Translations under genes and position numbers: made by a program
Notes under the pieces: generated by a model
Database searches by the model: none
Told to the model about the DNA's origin: nothing
The model's input: only the letters and a program-made list of their open reading frames with translations
Shown: positions 22,456 to 31,598 of the stretch, piece after piece
Position numbering within the stretch: the first letter of the stretch is position 1
How the letters are laid out: every line of letters begins with the position of its first letter
Assembly (NCBI RefSeq): GCF_002104995.1
Contig: NW_024468249.1
Coordinates: forward strand, 1,426,001-1,490,000
DNA: 64,000 nt
Source: Linderina pennispora
Taxonomy: Eukaryota > Kickxellomycota > Kickxellomycetes > Kickxellales > Kickxellaceae
Reading direction: 5' to 3'

Positions 22456-23967
22456 ATGTCGATTATCCTCTCAGCCAACGCCCTAACTGCAGTTCCACCC
22501 GGAAAATTATCCGATGCAAGGGTCATTGCGCCAGGCACTAGTAGTGGTCAGACTGCGCAGGGTGCTTCTGTGACTAACGACGACTCGGAAAATTTCCCAG
22601 TCAGGATCCACCATGTTCCGGGTCGCGGGCGTGGATTCTTTGCGGACAGGGACTTCACTCGCGGCGATGAGGTGTTCCAGGCCATGCCGCTGGCCTGCGC
22701 GATCAGTGAGGACTGGGTCGGCAACACATGCGCCTGGTGTTTCAAGTTTGATGATCGCCGCAAGCACCACCTGAAGGTGTCGGCCCCTGGCGGCACGAAG
22801 CACCACCAGGCATGCCACTACAAGGGCGCTTTCTGCTCGGAGCAGTGCCAGGAGAATGCCATTGCATCCCATGGCAGTAGGCACGCGTGGCAGCGCTACG
22901 TCGCAGTCCTAGACTCTATTGAGGCCGAGGCCCAGCGTCTCAAGGCCACAGCCAGCAAGGGCATGACCAAGGCCGCTAAAGGAAAGAAGCCCAAGTCGTG
23001 TGAGGCTAGCTTGGTGTTCAGCGAGGGCAAATCGCTGACAGACGATGTTTTCAACCCTGACGACGCCTCGGACGACCAGCTGGCGCAGTGGATCATGCTC
23101 GTGTGGGATTCAATCATCGAGGACCGCATCTTCATCGGCGGCCTGCCGGACAGCCCCTACCGCGAGATCGCGCGGCTGATCGCAGGCGCCCTGTGTCATC
23201 GAAGTAATAAACGCAGTAATAGCAATAGTAAACCGGTGTGCAGCTCCGATCCGACCATGTGGGCTGCAGACATGGTGCGCCGGTCCGTCGCCGCCGAACC
23301 TGTTGCTCCCTGGGAGTCGCTCGAGCACATGCAGCCGAATGAAGTCAACTGGCTCCGCAGCGAGCTCTACTCGCTACAGCTAACCCGGTCTAGCGAGGGT
23401 GGGGATGTGTCCAATCCTGCGACTATTGCGCCAATCCATCTTCCGCTGGTCCCAACGGCAGCACAAATCCGCCTGACGGGCTGGGGTGCGCTTTTCCGCG
23501 TTGCTGCTGAGACATTCTGGCTGCTCAACGGCGCCTGGCAGCAGGCCATCGAGGCACAGCAGCTGCCCGCCCTGGAGCATGCCGACTTCCGCGACGTCTA
23601 CTACCGCGAGATGGCAAACTCGTTTGGCATCTGGGATCCAAACGACCCCTTCCCTAGCGAAAACCCAGCTGACGACCAGCGAGATGGGGAGGAGCATGAG
23701 ATGCTGGGGTTTGCTATCTACCCCACTGCGGTATATTTCAACCACTCCTGCGCGCCCAACGTGTTCAAGGCCAGAGAGGGGCGCCAGATCAGGTTTGTGT
23801 GCCTGCATGACATCAGGCAGGGCGAGGAGATGTTTATCTCGTATGGATCGGTCTTTGAGGATGTCGGCGAAAGGCGTGAGCGGCTCCAGCAGCACTACTT
23901 CTTTGTGTGCACCTGCGACCGCTGTGTTGCTGAAAGCACCGCCTACTTGGCCCAGGACGGCTGCTAG
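22456..23967 (+). CDS. SET-domain (SMYD-like) methyltransferase
   Basis: A clean 503-residue frame. Residues 50-75 hold the first part of the SET domain (GRGFFADRDFTRGDEVF). A Cys/His-rich insert follows (CAWCFKFDDRRKHH, then CHYKGAFCSEQCQ), in the position of the MYND zinc finger of SMYD proteins but with unusual spacing. The C-terminal half has the SET core NHSCAPNVFK with ELxF/ISYG-like MFISYGS, and ends with a post-SET Cys cluster FVCTCDRC. This order fits SMYD/SET5-SET6 protein-lysine methyltransferases. Ser/Asn-rich and Lys-rich spacers sit between the MYND-like and SET core. Substrate unknown. Neighbours give no hint of its role. Confidence 0.88.
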   Translation: MSIILSANALTAVPPGKLSDARVIAPGTSSGQTAQGASVTNDDSENFPVRIHHVPGRGRGFFADRDFTRGDEVFQAMPLACAISEDWVGNTCAWCFKFDDRRKHHLKVSAPGGTKHHQACHYKGAFCSEQCQENAIASHGSRHAWQRYVAVLDSIEAEAQRLKATASKGMTKAAKGKKPKSCEASLVFSEGKSLTDDVFNPDDASDDQLAQWIMLVWDSIIEDRIFIGGLPDSPYREIARLIAGALCHRSNKRSNSNSKPVCSSDPTMWAADMVRRSVAAEPVAPWESLEHMQPNEVNWLRSELYSLQLTRSSEGGDVSNPATIAPIHLPLVPTAAQIRLTGWGALFRVAAETFWLLNGAWQQAIEAQQLPALEHADFRDVYYREMANSFGIWDPNDPFPSENPADDQRDGEEHEMLGFAIYPTAVYFNHSCAPNVFKAREGRQIRFVCLHDIRQGEEMFISYGSVFEDVGERRERLQQHYFFVCTCDRCVAESTAYLAQDGC

Positions 23968-24364
23968 AGTGTCGGCTACTGCTAAATTGGGGGAGATGCA
24001 GAGGTTGGGTGTACACAGACGGCGGGTTTCACAACAGTGTTTTCCCACTGGCCAGTACTTGAATAGCAATAGATCCACTCTGCCGTGATAGCGCACCACA
24101 AGTTGAAACAGGATGCATTCGCCGACGAACTAACCACAACCCCCAGGAGCTAGCAGCAGCAGGCCACGTCCTTGATGTGTTCCGATAAATTATTGACAGT
24201 GGTCGATATCGCTGCATGACATGCGCTGCGATTTCCGCCAGTATGGAAGCATTCTGGCTAAACCGACCAGCTTTCCATTCCCACAGACCGTGCTTGGTGC
24301 ATTATATGCATTTCTCTTTACTGACTACTAGAAATACTCTGACAACAAAGCAAATCAAAGCACA
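23968..24364. other. Intergenic stretch upstream of USP1
   Basis: About 400 bases between the SET gene stop and the USP1 start. No frame is supported; it likely contains the USP1 promoter. Confidence 0.4.
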
Positions 24365-25129
24365 ATGGCTGAACGCACAACTGAGTCTAGTCGGCCGCCC
24401 AGAATCAGCATCCCAGGGAGCAGCAAGGGCGGCTCTCCTAGCACAGCGACTAGCGGCGACAAGGACAATATTTACGATCACCTGGTTGCCAAGAGCCTGG
24501 GTAAAAGCGCGCAGAGCCCGAATTCCCTGCTAGGCGTTAGCCATCCCACTCTGTTCCGTAAAGGCACGTTGATCGAGATCCCCGACGTCGATCCTGAGGC
24601 AGTATTGCAGAGAGAGCGTCAGCGCCAGAGAAGAAGCAAGACCAAACTATCCAAGCCTGAGCGTTTTGTTGCTATTGCCATCAAGGACAGCCCACAGACC
24701 ATCGATATAATCGAGTGGGCCATTCGTCAAGCGCTGGTTCCGGGCCGTGACAAGGTGGTGCTCATCAACGTACGGCCAGCAGTAAACGGGCTCATTGGCG
24801 ACCTTGTGTCATCCAATTCCGACAAGGAGGTCGCGGAGCGCGAGAAGAGCCATGAGCTTCTCAAAAAGTATGCGTCGATAATCAAGGCCGAAGGGTATCC
24901 GATCAAGGGAGTCTCGATTCGCAGCGTTGACATCCGCGGCGAGCTGGTGCGCAAGCTGATGGAGCTGAAGTGCGACGTGCTGATCATGGGAAGAAACGCG
25001 TCAAAGTCCATGAAGGGGCGCTTTATCGGGTGCAAGGTCAACTACTTGATTGAGAATTCGCCTTGCCCAGTCACGGTGGTTGGTGGTAACAGCAGGCTAT
25101 TCCTGGGTTCATCATCTCCATCCACTTAG
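24365..25129 (+). CDS. Universal stress protein domain protein, copy 1
   Basis: The 254-residue protein has a disordered N-terminal 90 residues and one UspA domain (about 97-245). The N-terminus contains HPTLFRKGTLIEIPD, shared with the copy at 42864. In the domain, VAIAIKDSPQTIDIIEWAI and INVRPAVNGLIGDL give the first strands, and LMELKCDVLIMGRNASKSMK and NYLIENSPCPVTVVGG the last. The ATP-binding signature GxxGxxxxxxxxxGS of bacterial UspA is altered here: the second Gly is absent and the final GS is GC. Nucleotide binding is therefore doubtful. It is followed, in the same direction, by P-type ATPase copy 1 about 1.1 kb downstream, an arrangement repeated by the second copy. Confidence 0.9.
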   Translation: MAERTTESSRPPRISIPGSSKGGSPSTATSGDKDNIYDHLVAKSLGKSAQSPNSLLGVSHPTLFRKGTLIEIPDVDPEAVLQRERQRQRRSKTKLSKPERFVAIAIKDSPQTIDIIEWAIRQALVPGRDKVVLINVRPAVNGLIGDLVSSNSDKEVAEREKSHELLKKYASIIKAEGYPIKGVSIRSVDIRGELVRKLMELKCDVLIMGRNASKSMKGRFIGCKVNYLIENSPCPVTVVGGNSRLFLGSSSPST

Positions 25130-25576
25130 ATGCACACCCAAATCCGTTTAATGTATTATCACGAACATGGTCTTGTTCAATTTCCTTATCCACATTTACC
25201 AAGGGTGTTTTATTATCTGTCACCGTGGGTTCGGTATCGTCCCAACTACCCACTGCTCCAGGTCTTCTGAGCACCAATCGCTGCAATGTGATTTGGCAGA
25301 AATCGAATCATGTTATCAAGCGTGATCCAAATATGCATTTGGCACTTCAATCGAATCAGCCAGATTCGGACTATATGCACGATGAACGCACGGCTGCATG
25401 AAAAAATGGCCAAGCTGCAGCTCAGTATGCCGACTCGCACTGCCGCGTCATGAAGCTAACCCCTTCTTTGACCATGCAGCTTCGTACACAACCTACTGGG
25501 CAATCCAACTTGGTTGCAAGTTTCATATGTGCCGATCTTTGCTTTTGTCCAGGTTAGAAGGTAGAGGGGTATCCTA
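25130..25576. other. Intergenic stretch upstream of duplicated block
   Basis: About 450 bases between USP1 and the start of the ATPase-bearing duplicated segment. No frame or RNA is supported. Confidence 0.4.
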
Positions 25577-28500
25577 AAGTGAGAAAAGGCAAAGGCCTTT
25601 CTGTTTATCTGAAGAAAGCATCTCGTATTCGACGTACAAGTTTAAGGTTCTTCGGAAACTGCTTATACAGCAGAAACACTGGAAAACTGTGCATAATGTG
25701 AGTATCTTCGTACATCATAGAGATGAAGCGATAGACCCATGATATCGAGGGGCAAAAAACACATACCTGACTAGTAGTGCTGTAATAGGCGTGACAATAG
25801 CCGAAAAGTTGGCATTGCTGGTAAAGAAGGGGCATGAGAAGTGTGTTGCAAAAGACATAATTTGTTCGCATCAGATGAGGGAGGGGGTGATCGACTCGTC
25901 CTGAAATTGTGTTTCAGGTATTTTACAGATGCAAATGGCGAAGATTCCCAGCATACGGAGAGAACATAGCCATTTTCATCAAACAAGGAGGCCGTGCTTT
26001 GAATTTTCAAACAAAACCTAGAGACAGTTGAGCTTACCAAATGTATGCGCTGCAAATGACAACCGCAGCTAGACGCATGTCTTTCCCCACACTCCGATGC
26101 TGCGTAGTCAAGCGCCTCGCCTTCATCTCCAAGCACTTTTTGACTGCTATAAAGCTGGTAGCGCTCCTCTTGCTCCTGCTCTAGATGTCCCAATAACCTT
26201 TTACACTTTCCCTAATTTTTACACTTCAAACCCGACCACCTCTCGATTGTAAATGGAAATCCAAATAGCTGAGAACCGCCAGCCTCCCGCTATCGATGCT
26301 GGGCTCAAGTTTGAGCGCAAGATGACGGTTGAGTACCGCACACTCAGCATCCAACTCAGCCGCCAAACCTCTCGCCCCCTCCATGGCGCTAAGCCTACTC
26401 GCAAGTATAACGCTCTGCTCAGCCGCTTCAAGTTCCTTCGTCGCGGATACCAGCAGCGCGAAGATGAGCATTCCGAGCACGAGGCCAAGCTCGGTGCCAC
26501 TGCCGATGAGCTAAGCACTCTCAAGTTCCACCTCGACACTGTCGATGAGACCCTGACCAAGTTCAGCACCAGCCCCATCCAGGGACTCGAGACGGATGCT
26601 ATCAAGCGGTGCCGCGAGCGTGACGGTCCTAACGTTTTGAGTTCGCCGCCTAACCGTATCTGGCTCAAGATCTTCCAGTGGCTGTTCAGTGGGTTCTGTC
26701 CGCTGCTGTGGATTGCTGCTATTTTTGTCTGGATTTCGTGGAAGCCGCTTGGTAAGCCAGCCAACGTTCAGTACCTGGCTTTGGGGATTGCTATCTTGCT
26801 TGTCATCTTCCTGCAGGCTGGGTTCAGTGCATGGCAGGAGTGGACCACATCGCGGGTCATGGCGTCCATCACCGGGATGCTGCCTACCGAAACCATGGTT
26901 ACGCGCAACGGCAACAAGACCAGCGTTGCCGCCACAGAGCTTGTGCAGGGCGACATCGTCCATGTCCGCGGCGGTGACAAGATTCCTGCCGACATCCGTC
27001 TGATAGAAGTCTCGCGCGACCTGCGCTTCGACCGCTCAATGCTCACTGGCGAGTCAGACCCGATTGTTGCCACCGTCAACCACACCGACGAGAACTACCT
27101 GGAGACTCGCAACATTGCCGTCATGGGAACCCACGTCACGCAAGGGTCTGGCACTGGCGTTGTCATCGGTACCGGCGACAGCACCGTCATGGGCCGCATT
27201 GCCAAGATGACCGCCAGTAAGAAGAATGAGAAGACACTACTCCAGATTGAAATCACTCGTTTCGTTCTGATTGTGGCCGCGCTTTCGCTTACCATCGGCA
27301 CTCTCCTGATTGTCCTCTGGGCCACCTGGCTCCGTCACTCATTCCCCACCTTCTTGTCGCTCTCTGATGCACTTGTCAATAGTGCTGGTGTTATTGTTGC
27401 ATTTGTTCCGGAGGGCTTGCCTATCTGCCTGACGCTCACATTGACTCTTGTTGCTAAGCGCATGCAGCGCCAGAATGTACTGGTCAAGAACCTGACTACT
27501 GTCGAGACCCTGGGCTCGGTTAACGTCATCTGCTCCGACAAGACTGGCACGCTGACCCAGAACCAGATGACCGTCGTCCACGCTGGCTTTATCGACACCG
27601 ACGTGTCTACCGACGATCTGAAGACTCGCTTCGACTCTGGAAAGGATGTTGCTGTCCAGCGCCTGTACGACACCGCAGCACTCTGCAACGGCTCGTCGTT
27701 CGACCCTGCTTCCATGGACAAGCCCATTGCCGACCGCCGGGTCAACGGCGATGCCACCGATTCGTCAATCCTGCGGTTTGCTGAGCGCCTGCAGCCTGTT
27801 GCCACAGCTCAGGCCAAGTACACCAAGCTGTTTGAGATCCCCTTCAACTCCAAGAACAAGTGGATGCTGTCGCTGCGCAAGCTCGCAGGCACCCCGTCTG
27901 CGCCGGTCCTGCTGGTCAAGGGTGCGCCGGATGTACTTCTCCAGCGCTGCTCGTCGATCCAGAACGCCAGCGGCGACGTGCTCCCGCTTGACAAGGACAG
28001 CCTCGAGCGGCTGCAGGGACTCCAGCGCAAGTGGTCGGGCGAAGGACAGCGCGTGTTGATGCTGTGCCGCCGCGAGTTCCAGAGCACCAACCCATTTGCC
28101 GGCATTGAGGATGACCAGGCCAAGCTCGATGAGGTTGTCGCTGCCGTCAACACCGACCTGACGATTGTTGGGCTTGTCGGCATTGTCGACCCGCCGCGCA
28201 AGGAGATCCCGCATGTTGTCGACACCTGCCGCCGCGCCGGTATCCGCGTGTTCATGGTGACTGGTGACTTTGCTCTGACAGCCGCGGCTATTGCGCGCCA
28301 GTGCAAGATCATCACCAACGATCGCGTTGACTCCATCGACGACATCCGTGCCAAGGCCCTCCAGCACGCTCCTGGTGCTCTTGCCGATGCCGGTGTCGAG
28401 AAGAAGACGCCGTCGATTGACTCGTCGACTGATAAGGGAACCGTGACGACTGCTAGGCATGGTAACGATGGAATTCGCAGCCTGGTCCTGTCTGGCAGTG

Positions 28501-29663
28501 AGCTCGTCGGCCTGCAGCCTGAGCACTGGGACATCATATGCCACTACACCGAGATCGTGTTTGCGCGCACGACACCTGAGCAGAAGCTACTGATTGTCCA
28601 GGAGCTGCGCAACCGCGAGTGCTATGTTGCTGTCACCGGTGACGGTGTCAACGACTCGCCGGCGATGAAGGCAGCCCACATCGGTGTTGCTATGGGCAGT
28701 GGATCCGAGGTCGCCAAGGAAGCAGCCGACATGGTCTTGCTCGACAACAACTTCTCGTCCATCCTTGTTGCCATCGAGAACGGCCGTCTTGTCTTTGAGA
28801 ACCTAAAGAAGGTTGTCCTATACCTGATGCCGGCTGGCTCGTTCTCTGAGTTCGTTCCAATGTTCCTGAACATGGTGCTCGGCGTACCCCTCCCACTCTC
28901 TGTTATCTTCATGATCGTCATTTGCATGCTCACTGACGTGTGGGCCAGCATTTCACTCATGTACGAGGCGCCGGAGAGCGACATCATGTACCGCAAGCCG
29001 CGTAACCCAAAGCGTGACCACCTGGTGAACTTGAAGTTCTTCATCCAGGCATACGGATTCATTGGCATCCTTGAGTCGCTGTTTGCGCACGTCATCTTCT
29101 TCATCTTCATGTACTGGAAGGGCGGGTTCTCGCCAAGCCAGCTGTTCCTGGCGTTTGACAAGTGGACACTCGGTGAGTTCCCCGGAAAGACTGCAGCGGA
29201 GCTGAGCGAGCTGTTGAATACAGGCGAGTCGGTTTTCTTCCTGTCACTGGTGGTTTTGCAGTGGGGCAATATGTTTGCGACCCGCACCCGCCGTCTCAGT
29301 GTCTTCCAGCAGAACCCGTTCTGGGGTCCAACCAAGAACCTGCGGCTGCTGTGTGCGATTCCGTTCACACTCGGCATTACGTTCCTGTTTTGCTATGTAC
29401 CATGGTTCAACAACATCTTTGGCACACACCAAATCCCGGCACCGTTCTTCTTCATCCCGATGCCTTTCGCCATCGTTATTCTTGTCCTGGACGAGATCCG
29501 CAAGCTAACAATCCGAACTCGTCCATCAGGCTTCCTTGCCCGGATTGCATGGTAATGTTGTTTCATATAGCAGGCCTAGGTAATTTCTTATGCAAATATA
29601 GCTTTCAGTGTATAAAATTTGGATCATTGAATAACTATAAGGACCAGTAATTGAACAGAAGCT
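25577..29663. repeat. Segmental duplication, unit 1
   Basis: This roughly 4.1-kb unit matches 31599-35686. Similarity starts at AAGTGAGAAAA before the first ATPase and ends at CAGTAATTGAACAGAAGCTA after it. The coding parts are nearly identical over 3.3 kb. The 5' flank (about 670 bases) is visibly more diverged, with many substitutions and small indels. Confidence 0.9.
26253..29555 (+). CDS. P-type IIC cation ATPase, copy 1
   Basis: This is a 1100-residue ion-pumping ATPase of the type IIC group, related to animal Na,K-ATPase alpha subunits. Motifs in order: LTGESDP (about 264-270, actuator domain), VPEGLP in M4 (ion-site Glu 387), CSDKTGTLTQNQMT (phosphorylated Asp 429), FEIPFNSKNKWMLS (N domain), MVTGD (668-672) and GDGVNDSP (about 796-803). 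M5 retains a Glu (FSEFVP). In M6 the first acidic residue of the Na,K-ATPase pair is Cys 891 and the second is Asp 895 (CMLTDVW). The C-terminal region matches type IIC enzymes (AYGFIGILESL, RLSVFQQ, DEIRKL), ending LARIAW. No beta-subunit gene is visible. Single exon. The transported ion is not deducible from sequence. Confidence 0.96.
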   Translation: MEIQIAENRQPPAIDAGLKFERKMTVEYRTLSIQLSRQTSRPLHGAKPTRKYNALLSRFKFLRRGYQQREDEHSEHEAKLGATADELSTLKFHLDTVDETLTKFSTSPIQGLETDAIKRCRERDGPNVLSSPPNRIWLKIFQWLFSGFCPLLWIAAIFVWISWKPLGKPANVQYLALGIAILLVIFLQAGFSAWQEWTTSRVMASITGMLPTETMVTRNGNKTSVAATELVQGDIVHVRGGDKIPADIRLIEVSRDLRFDRSMLTGESDPIVATVNHTDENYLETRNIAVMGTHVTQGSGTGVVIGTGDSTVMGRIAKMTASKKNEKTLLQIEITRFVLIVAALSLTIGTLLIVLWATWLRHSFPTFLSLSDALVNSAGVIVAFVPEGLPICLTLTLTLVAKRMQRQNVLVKNLTTVETLGSVNVICSDKTGTLTQNQMTVVHAGFIDTDVSTDDLKTRFDSGKDVAVQRLYDTAALCNGSSFDPASMDKPIADRRVNGDATDSSILRFAERLQPVATAQAKYTKLFEIPFNSKNKWMLSLRKLAGTPSAPVLLVKGAPDVLLQRCSSIQNASGDVLPLDKDSLERLQGLQRKWSGEGQRVLMLCRREFQSTNPFAGIEDDQAKLDEVVAAVNTDLTIVGLVGIVDPPRKEIPHVVDTCRRAGIRVFMVTGDFALTAAAIARQCKIITNDRVDSIDDIRAKALQHAPGALADAGVEKKTPSIDSSTDKGTVTTARHGNDGIRSLVLSGSELVGLQPEHWDIICHYTEIVFARTTPEQKLLIVQELRNRECYVAVTGDGVNDSPAMKAAHIGVAMGSGSEVAKEAADMVLLDNNFSSILVAIENGRLVFENLKKVVLYLMPAGSFSEFVPMFLNMVLGVPLPLSVIFMIVICMLTDVWASISLMYEAPESDIMYRKPRNPKRDHLVNLKFFIQAYGFIGILESLFAHVIFFIFMYWKGGFSPSQLFLAFDKWTLGEFPGKTAAELSELLNTGESVFFLSLVVLQWGNMFATRTRRLSVFQQNPFWGPTKNLRLLCAIPFTLGITFLFCYVPWFNNIFGTHQIPAPFFFIPMPFAIVILVLDEIRKLTIRTRPSGFLARIAW

Positions 29664-29737
29664 ATGCAGTTACTAAACTAGGTACTGTATATTTTTAACT
29701 TTTAACATATCATATTCTTATTTACTTAGGTTCTTCT

Positions 29738-30151
29738 ATGAAACCCCTATTGGTATCCTGAAAAATTTCAGTTAATACACAATTAATATGCTTCTATGGA
29801 GATAGAGGCTGGGTCATAGGAGGTCATTTAGAGTTAGCTATCTGCATAGCAATTATTTATGCATGCTGAAACAATTGGCAATTTCAGTGAAATAAAAATT
29901 TCACCCAAACTGCCATCAGCATCTTAGAAAAATTTCAGTGAACATAATTTCCTTATGGTTGTTTAGCCACATTTATTGAGATATTGGAGATCAGTCAGAA
30001 GTTGTTAGCAATTTAATAATAATAATTATTTTTATTATTTTCTTATTTAGATGCCAAATATGGTGCTTCTCCAAAACCCCCTTCAGCATCTGGAAAAATT
30101 TCAGTTGATACACAATTAATATGCTTCTACTGAGATAGAGGCTGGGTCATA
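29738..30151. repeat. Direct repeat pair in the island
   Basis: A segment at about 29738-29818 recurs at about 30068-30151. Shared text includes ACACAATTAATATGCTTCT and GATAGAGGCTGGGTCATA. The second copy overlaps the left arm and spacer of the foldback repeat, so that element seems to have been built on one copy. Confidence 0.75.
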
Positions 30152-30216
30152 AGAAATCAACTGAAATTTTTCAGGATGCTGAAGGGGGTTTTGGAGAAGC
30201 ACCATATTTGGCATCT
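30049..30216. repeat. 61-bp inverted repeat (foldback)
   Basis: Arms at 30049-30109 and 30156-30216 are nearly perfect reverse complements (the few mismatches lie around CATCTGG/CAGGATG), separated by a 46-bp spacer. The arms start AGATGCCAAATATGGTG and contain CCCCCTTCAGCATC. Such a structure can form a long hairpin and resembles a MITE or foldback element. Confidence 0.9.
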
Positions 30217-30369
30217 TTGTTTATTTGTTAATCTAGTTGCTAGAATCTTTTTACCTATTACAAAATATTCTAACTTTTTTAATACTTTTTGGCTAGTAGT
30301 AATTGATTTCTAATTTCATAATTGGTTATTCTGTTATACAATATTTACCTTTATTAAATCTTCTTAGCT

Positions 30370-30804
30370 GTGAAAGACCTCCAATATATTAGAAGTATAA
30401 CTAGTGAACAATATAGACCAGTTGTTATTTGCAAAGTATCTATACCAAATATTGCAATTGCTAGTTCTTTGTTATCTGTGAAGTTTGATACTATAGTTGA
30501 TCACAAAATATATCTACAGAATTATGATATTACAATAGATTGTAAGAATATTACTTCTAGGAATATTATTTATAAATATCTTTTAGAAAGAGGAGTTGAA
30601 AAGAAAGATGTTGTTGATGATTTATATAAGTCTGGCTCTAACTGTATTAGCTGGTATATAAAGAAAGGAGATATTAAAGTTAAAAACAAAATTTATAATA
30701 AGTTTATTCAGCTTCTTAAGAGTAGTGAAGTTCATAATCCTCTTAGTTCCAAACTTTCTGAATTTATAATGGGGGTTATAAAGAGATACATATCTGCCTA
30801 TTAA
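30370..30804 (+). CDS. A+T-rich orphan open frame in island
   Basis: The frame of 144 codons has no recognised domain. Its first codon as given is not ATG (GTG at 30370), so the start is unsure and the frame may be a fragment. The protein is rich in Ile, Lys, Asn and Tyr, with codon use (A/T-ending) unlike any neighbour. It reads like a genuine protein remnant (for example WYIKKGDIKVKNKIYNKFIQ). Direct repeats lie on both sides. It may belong to a mobile element or plasmid-like replicon, or come from DNA of a different base composition. I cannot name it. Confidence 0.35.
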   Translation: MKDLQYIRSITSEQYRPVVICKVSIPNIAIASSLLSVKFDTIVDHKIYLQNYDITIDCKNITSRNIIYKYLLERGVEKKDVVDDLYKSGSNCISWYIKKGDIKVKNKIYNKFIQLLKSSEVHNPLSSKLSEFIMGVIKRYISAY

Positions 30805-31598
30805 TTATATATGCATACTGTATCTAGTGGCAATTTCAGTGAAATAAAAATTTCACCCAAACTACTATTAGTATCTTAGAAAAGTTTTAGTGAATATAAT
30901 TTCAACTAGAAAGAAAAACCTTTGCATAATTGGGGTTAATTATTATTAGGCAACAAAAGTCAATATCTCAATAGATATGGCTAAGCAACCACAAGGAAAT
31001 TATATTCACTGAAACTTTTCTAAGATGCCAATAGTAGTTTGGGTGAAATAGTAAAAAAAAATTTGTATTTTTAAAATCAATTATATATGCAAAAACATTC
31101 TGGACACAACAATTATAAATATCTGTTCCAAAAATATCTAACAGCAAAAAATGGTTCTGAAAACAATTATTCAAATATCTATCTAACTAAATTGCAAATA
31201 ACTAAAATTTACAAGTCTAGGAATGACCCCCTCTAAATAACCTCTAATATAGAGAAATGAAAGCAATACCAATCACCACTGAATGCATACCATTGGGGTA
31301 CTATATTGGCCTATACAATAGCCTATACAACAGGGAAAGCTATTTAGGAATATGGTGTGCTTATATTTTGAGTAAAAGAATAAACCTATAGAAACAATCT
31401 GTATCTCTGCTGCATACTGCCTTTTATCTATGTGTCCTGGGGGTGTGCTTTATTCCCTCGTGGCTAGTCTCACGTGCCTGTACACTACAAATATCCCAAC
31501 ACTGCTATTTGCCAGTACTGGCAATCACTGATTTTTGGTTTTGGTGATCCGAACCGAGCCATCATTCGCCTGACTCGGTTCGATTGGTCTTCTGCGCA

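Larger units (their letters stand above)
29877..31050. repeat. Dispersed 80-110-bp repeat family
   Basis: Three copies share TTTCACCCAAACT and ATCTTAGAAAA: direct copies at about 29877-29990 and 30829-30905, and an inverted copy at about 30960-31050. The first two flank the A+T-rich open frame at 30370-30804, as terminal repeats of a small element might. Confidence 0.75.
29664..31598. mobile_element. A+T-rich repeat island, probable transposon remnants
   Basis: The 1.9 kb between the two duplicated ATPase units is strikingly A+T-rich compared with the C-rich genes on both sides. It contains a large foldback repeat, two families of dispersed repeats of about 60-110 bases in both orientations, an LTR-like end and one A+T-rich open frame. 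This composition marks it as an insertion or an assemblage of mobile-element remnants. No transposase, integrase or reverse transcriptase is recognisable. The duplication boundaries lie exactly at its edges. Confidence 0.6.

Noticed and set aside
27765-28544. Long antisense frames over the ATPase genes (also 33787-34566 and 47731-48510)
   Set aside because: They recur at the same place in each ATPase copy because the underlying coding sequence is shared, and they have no family resemblance.
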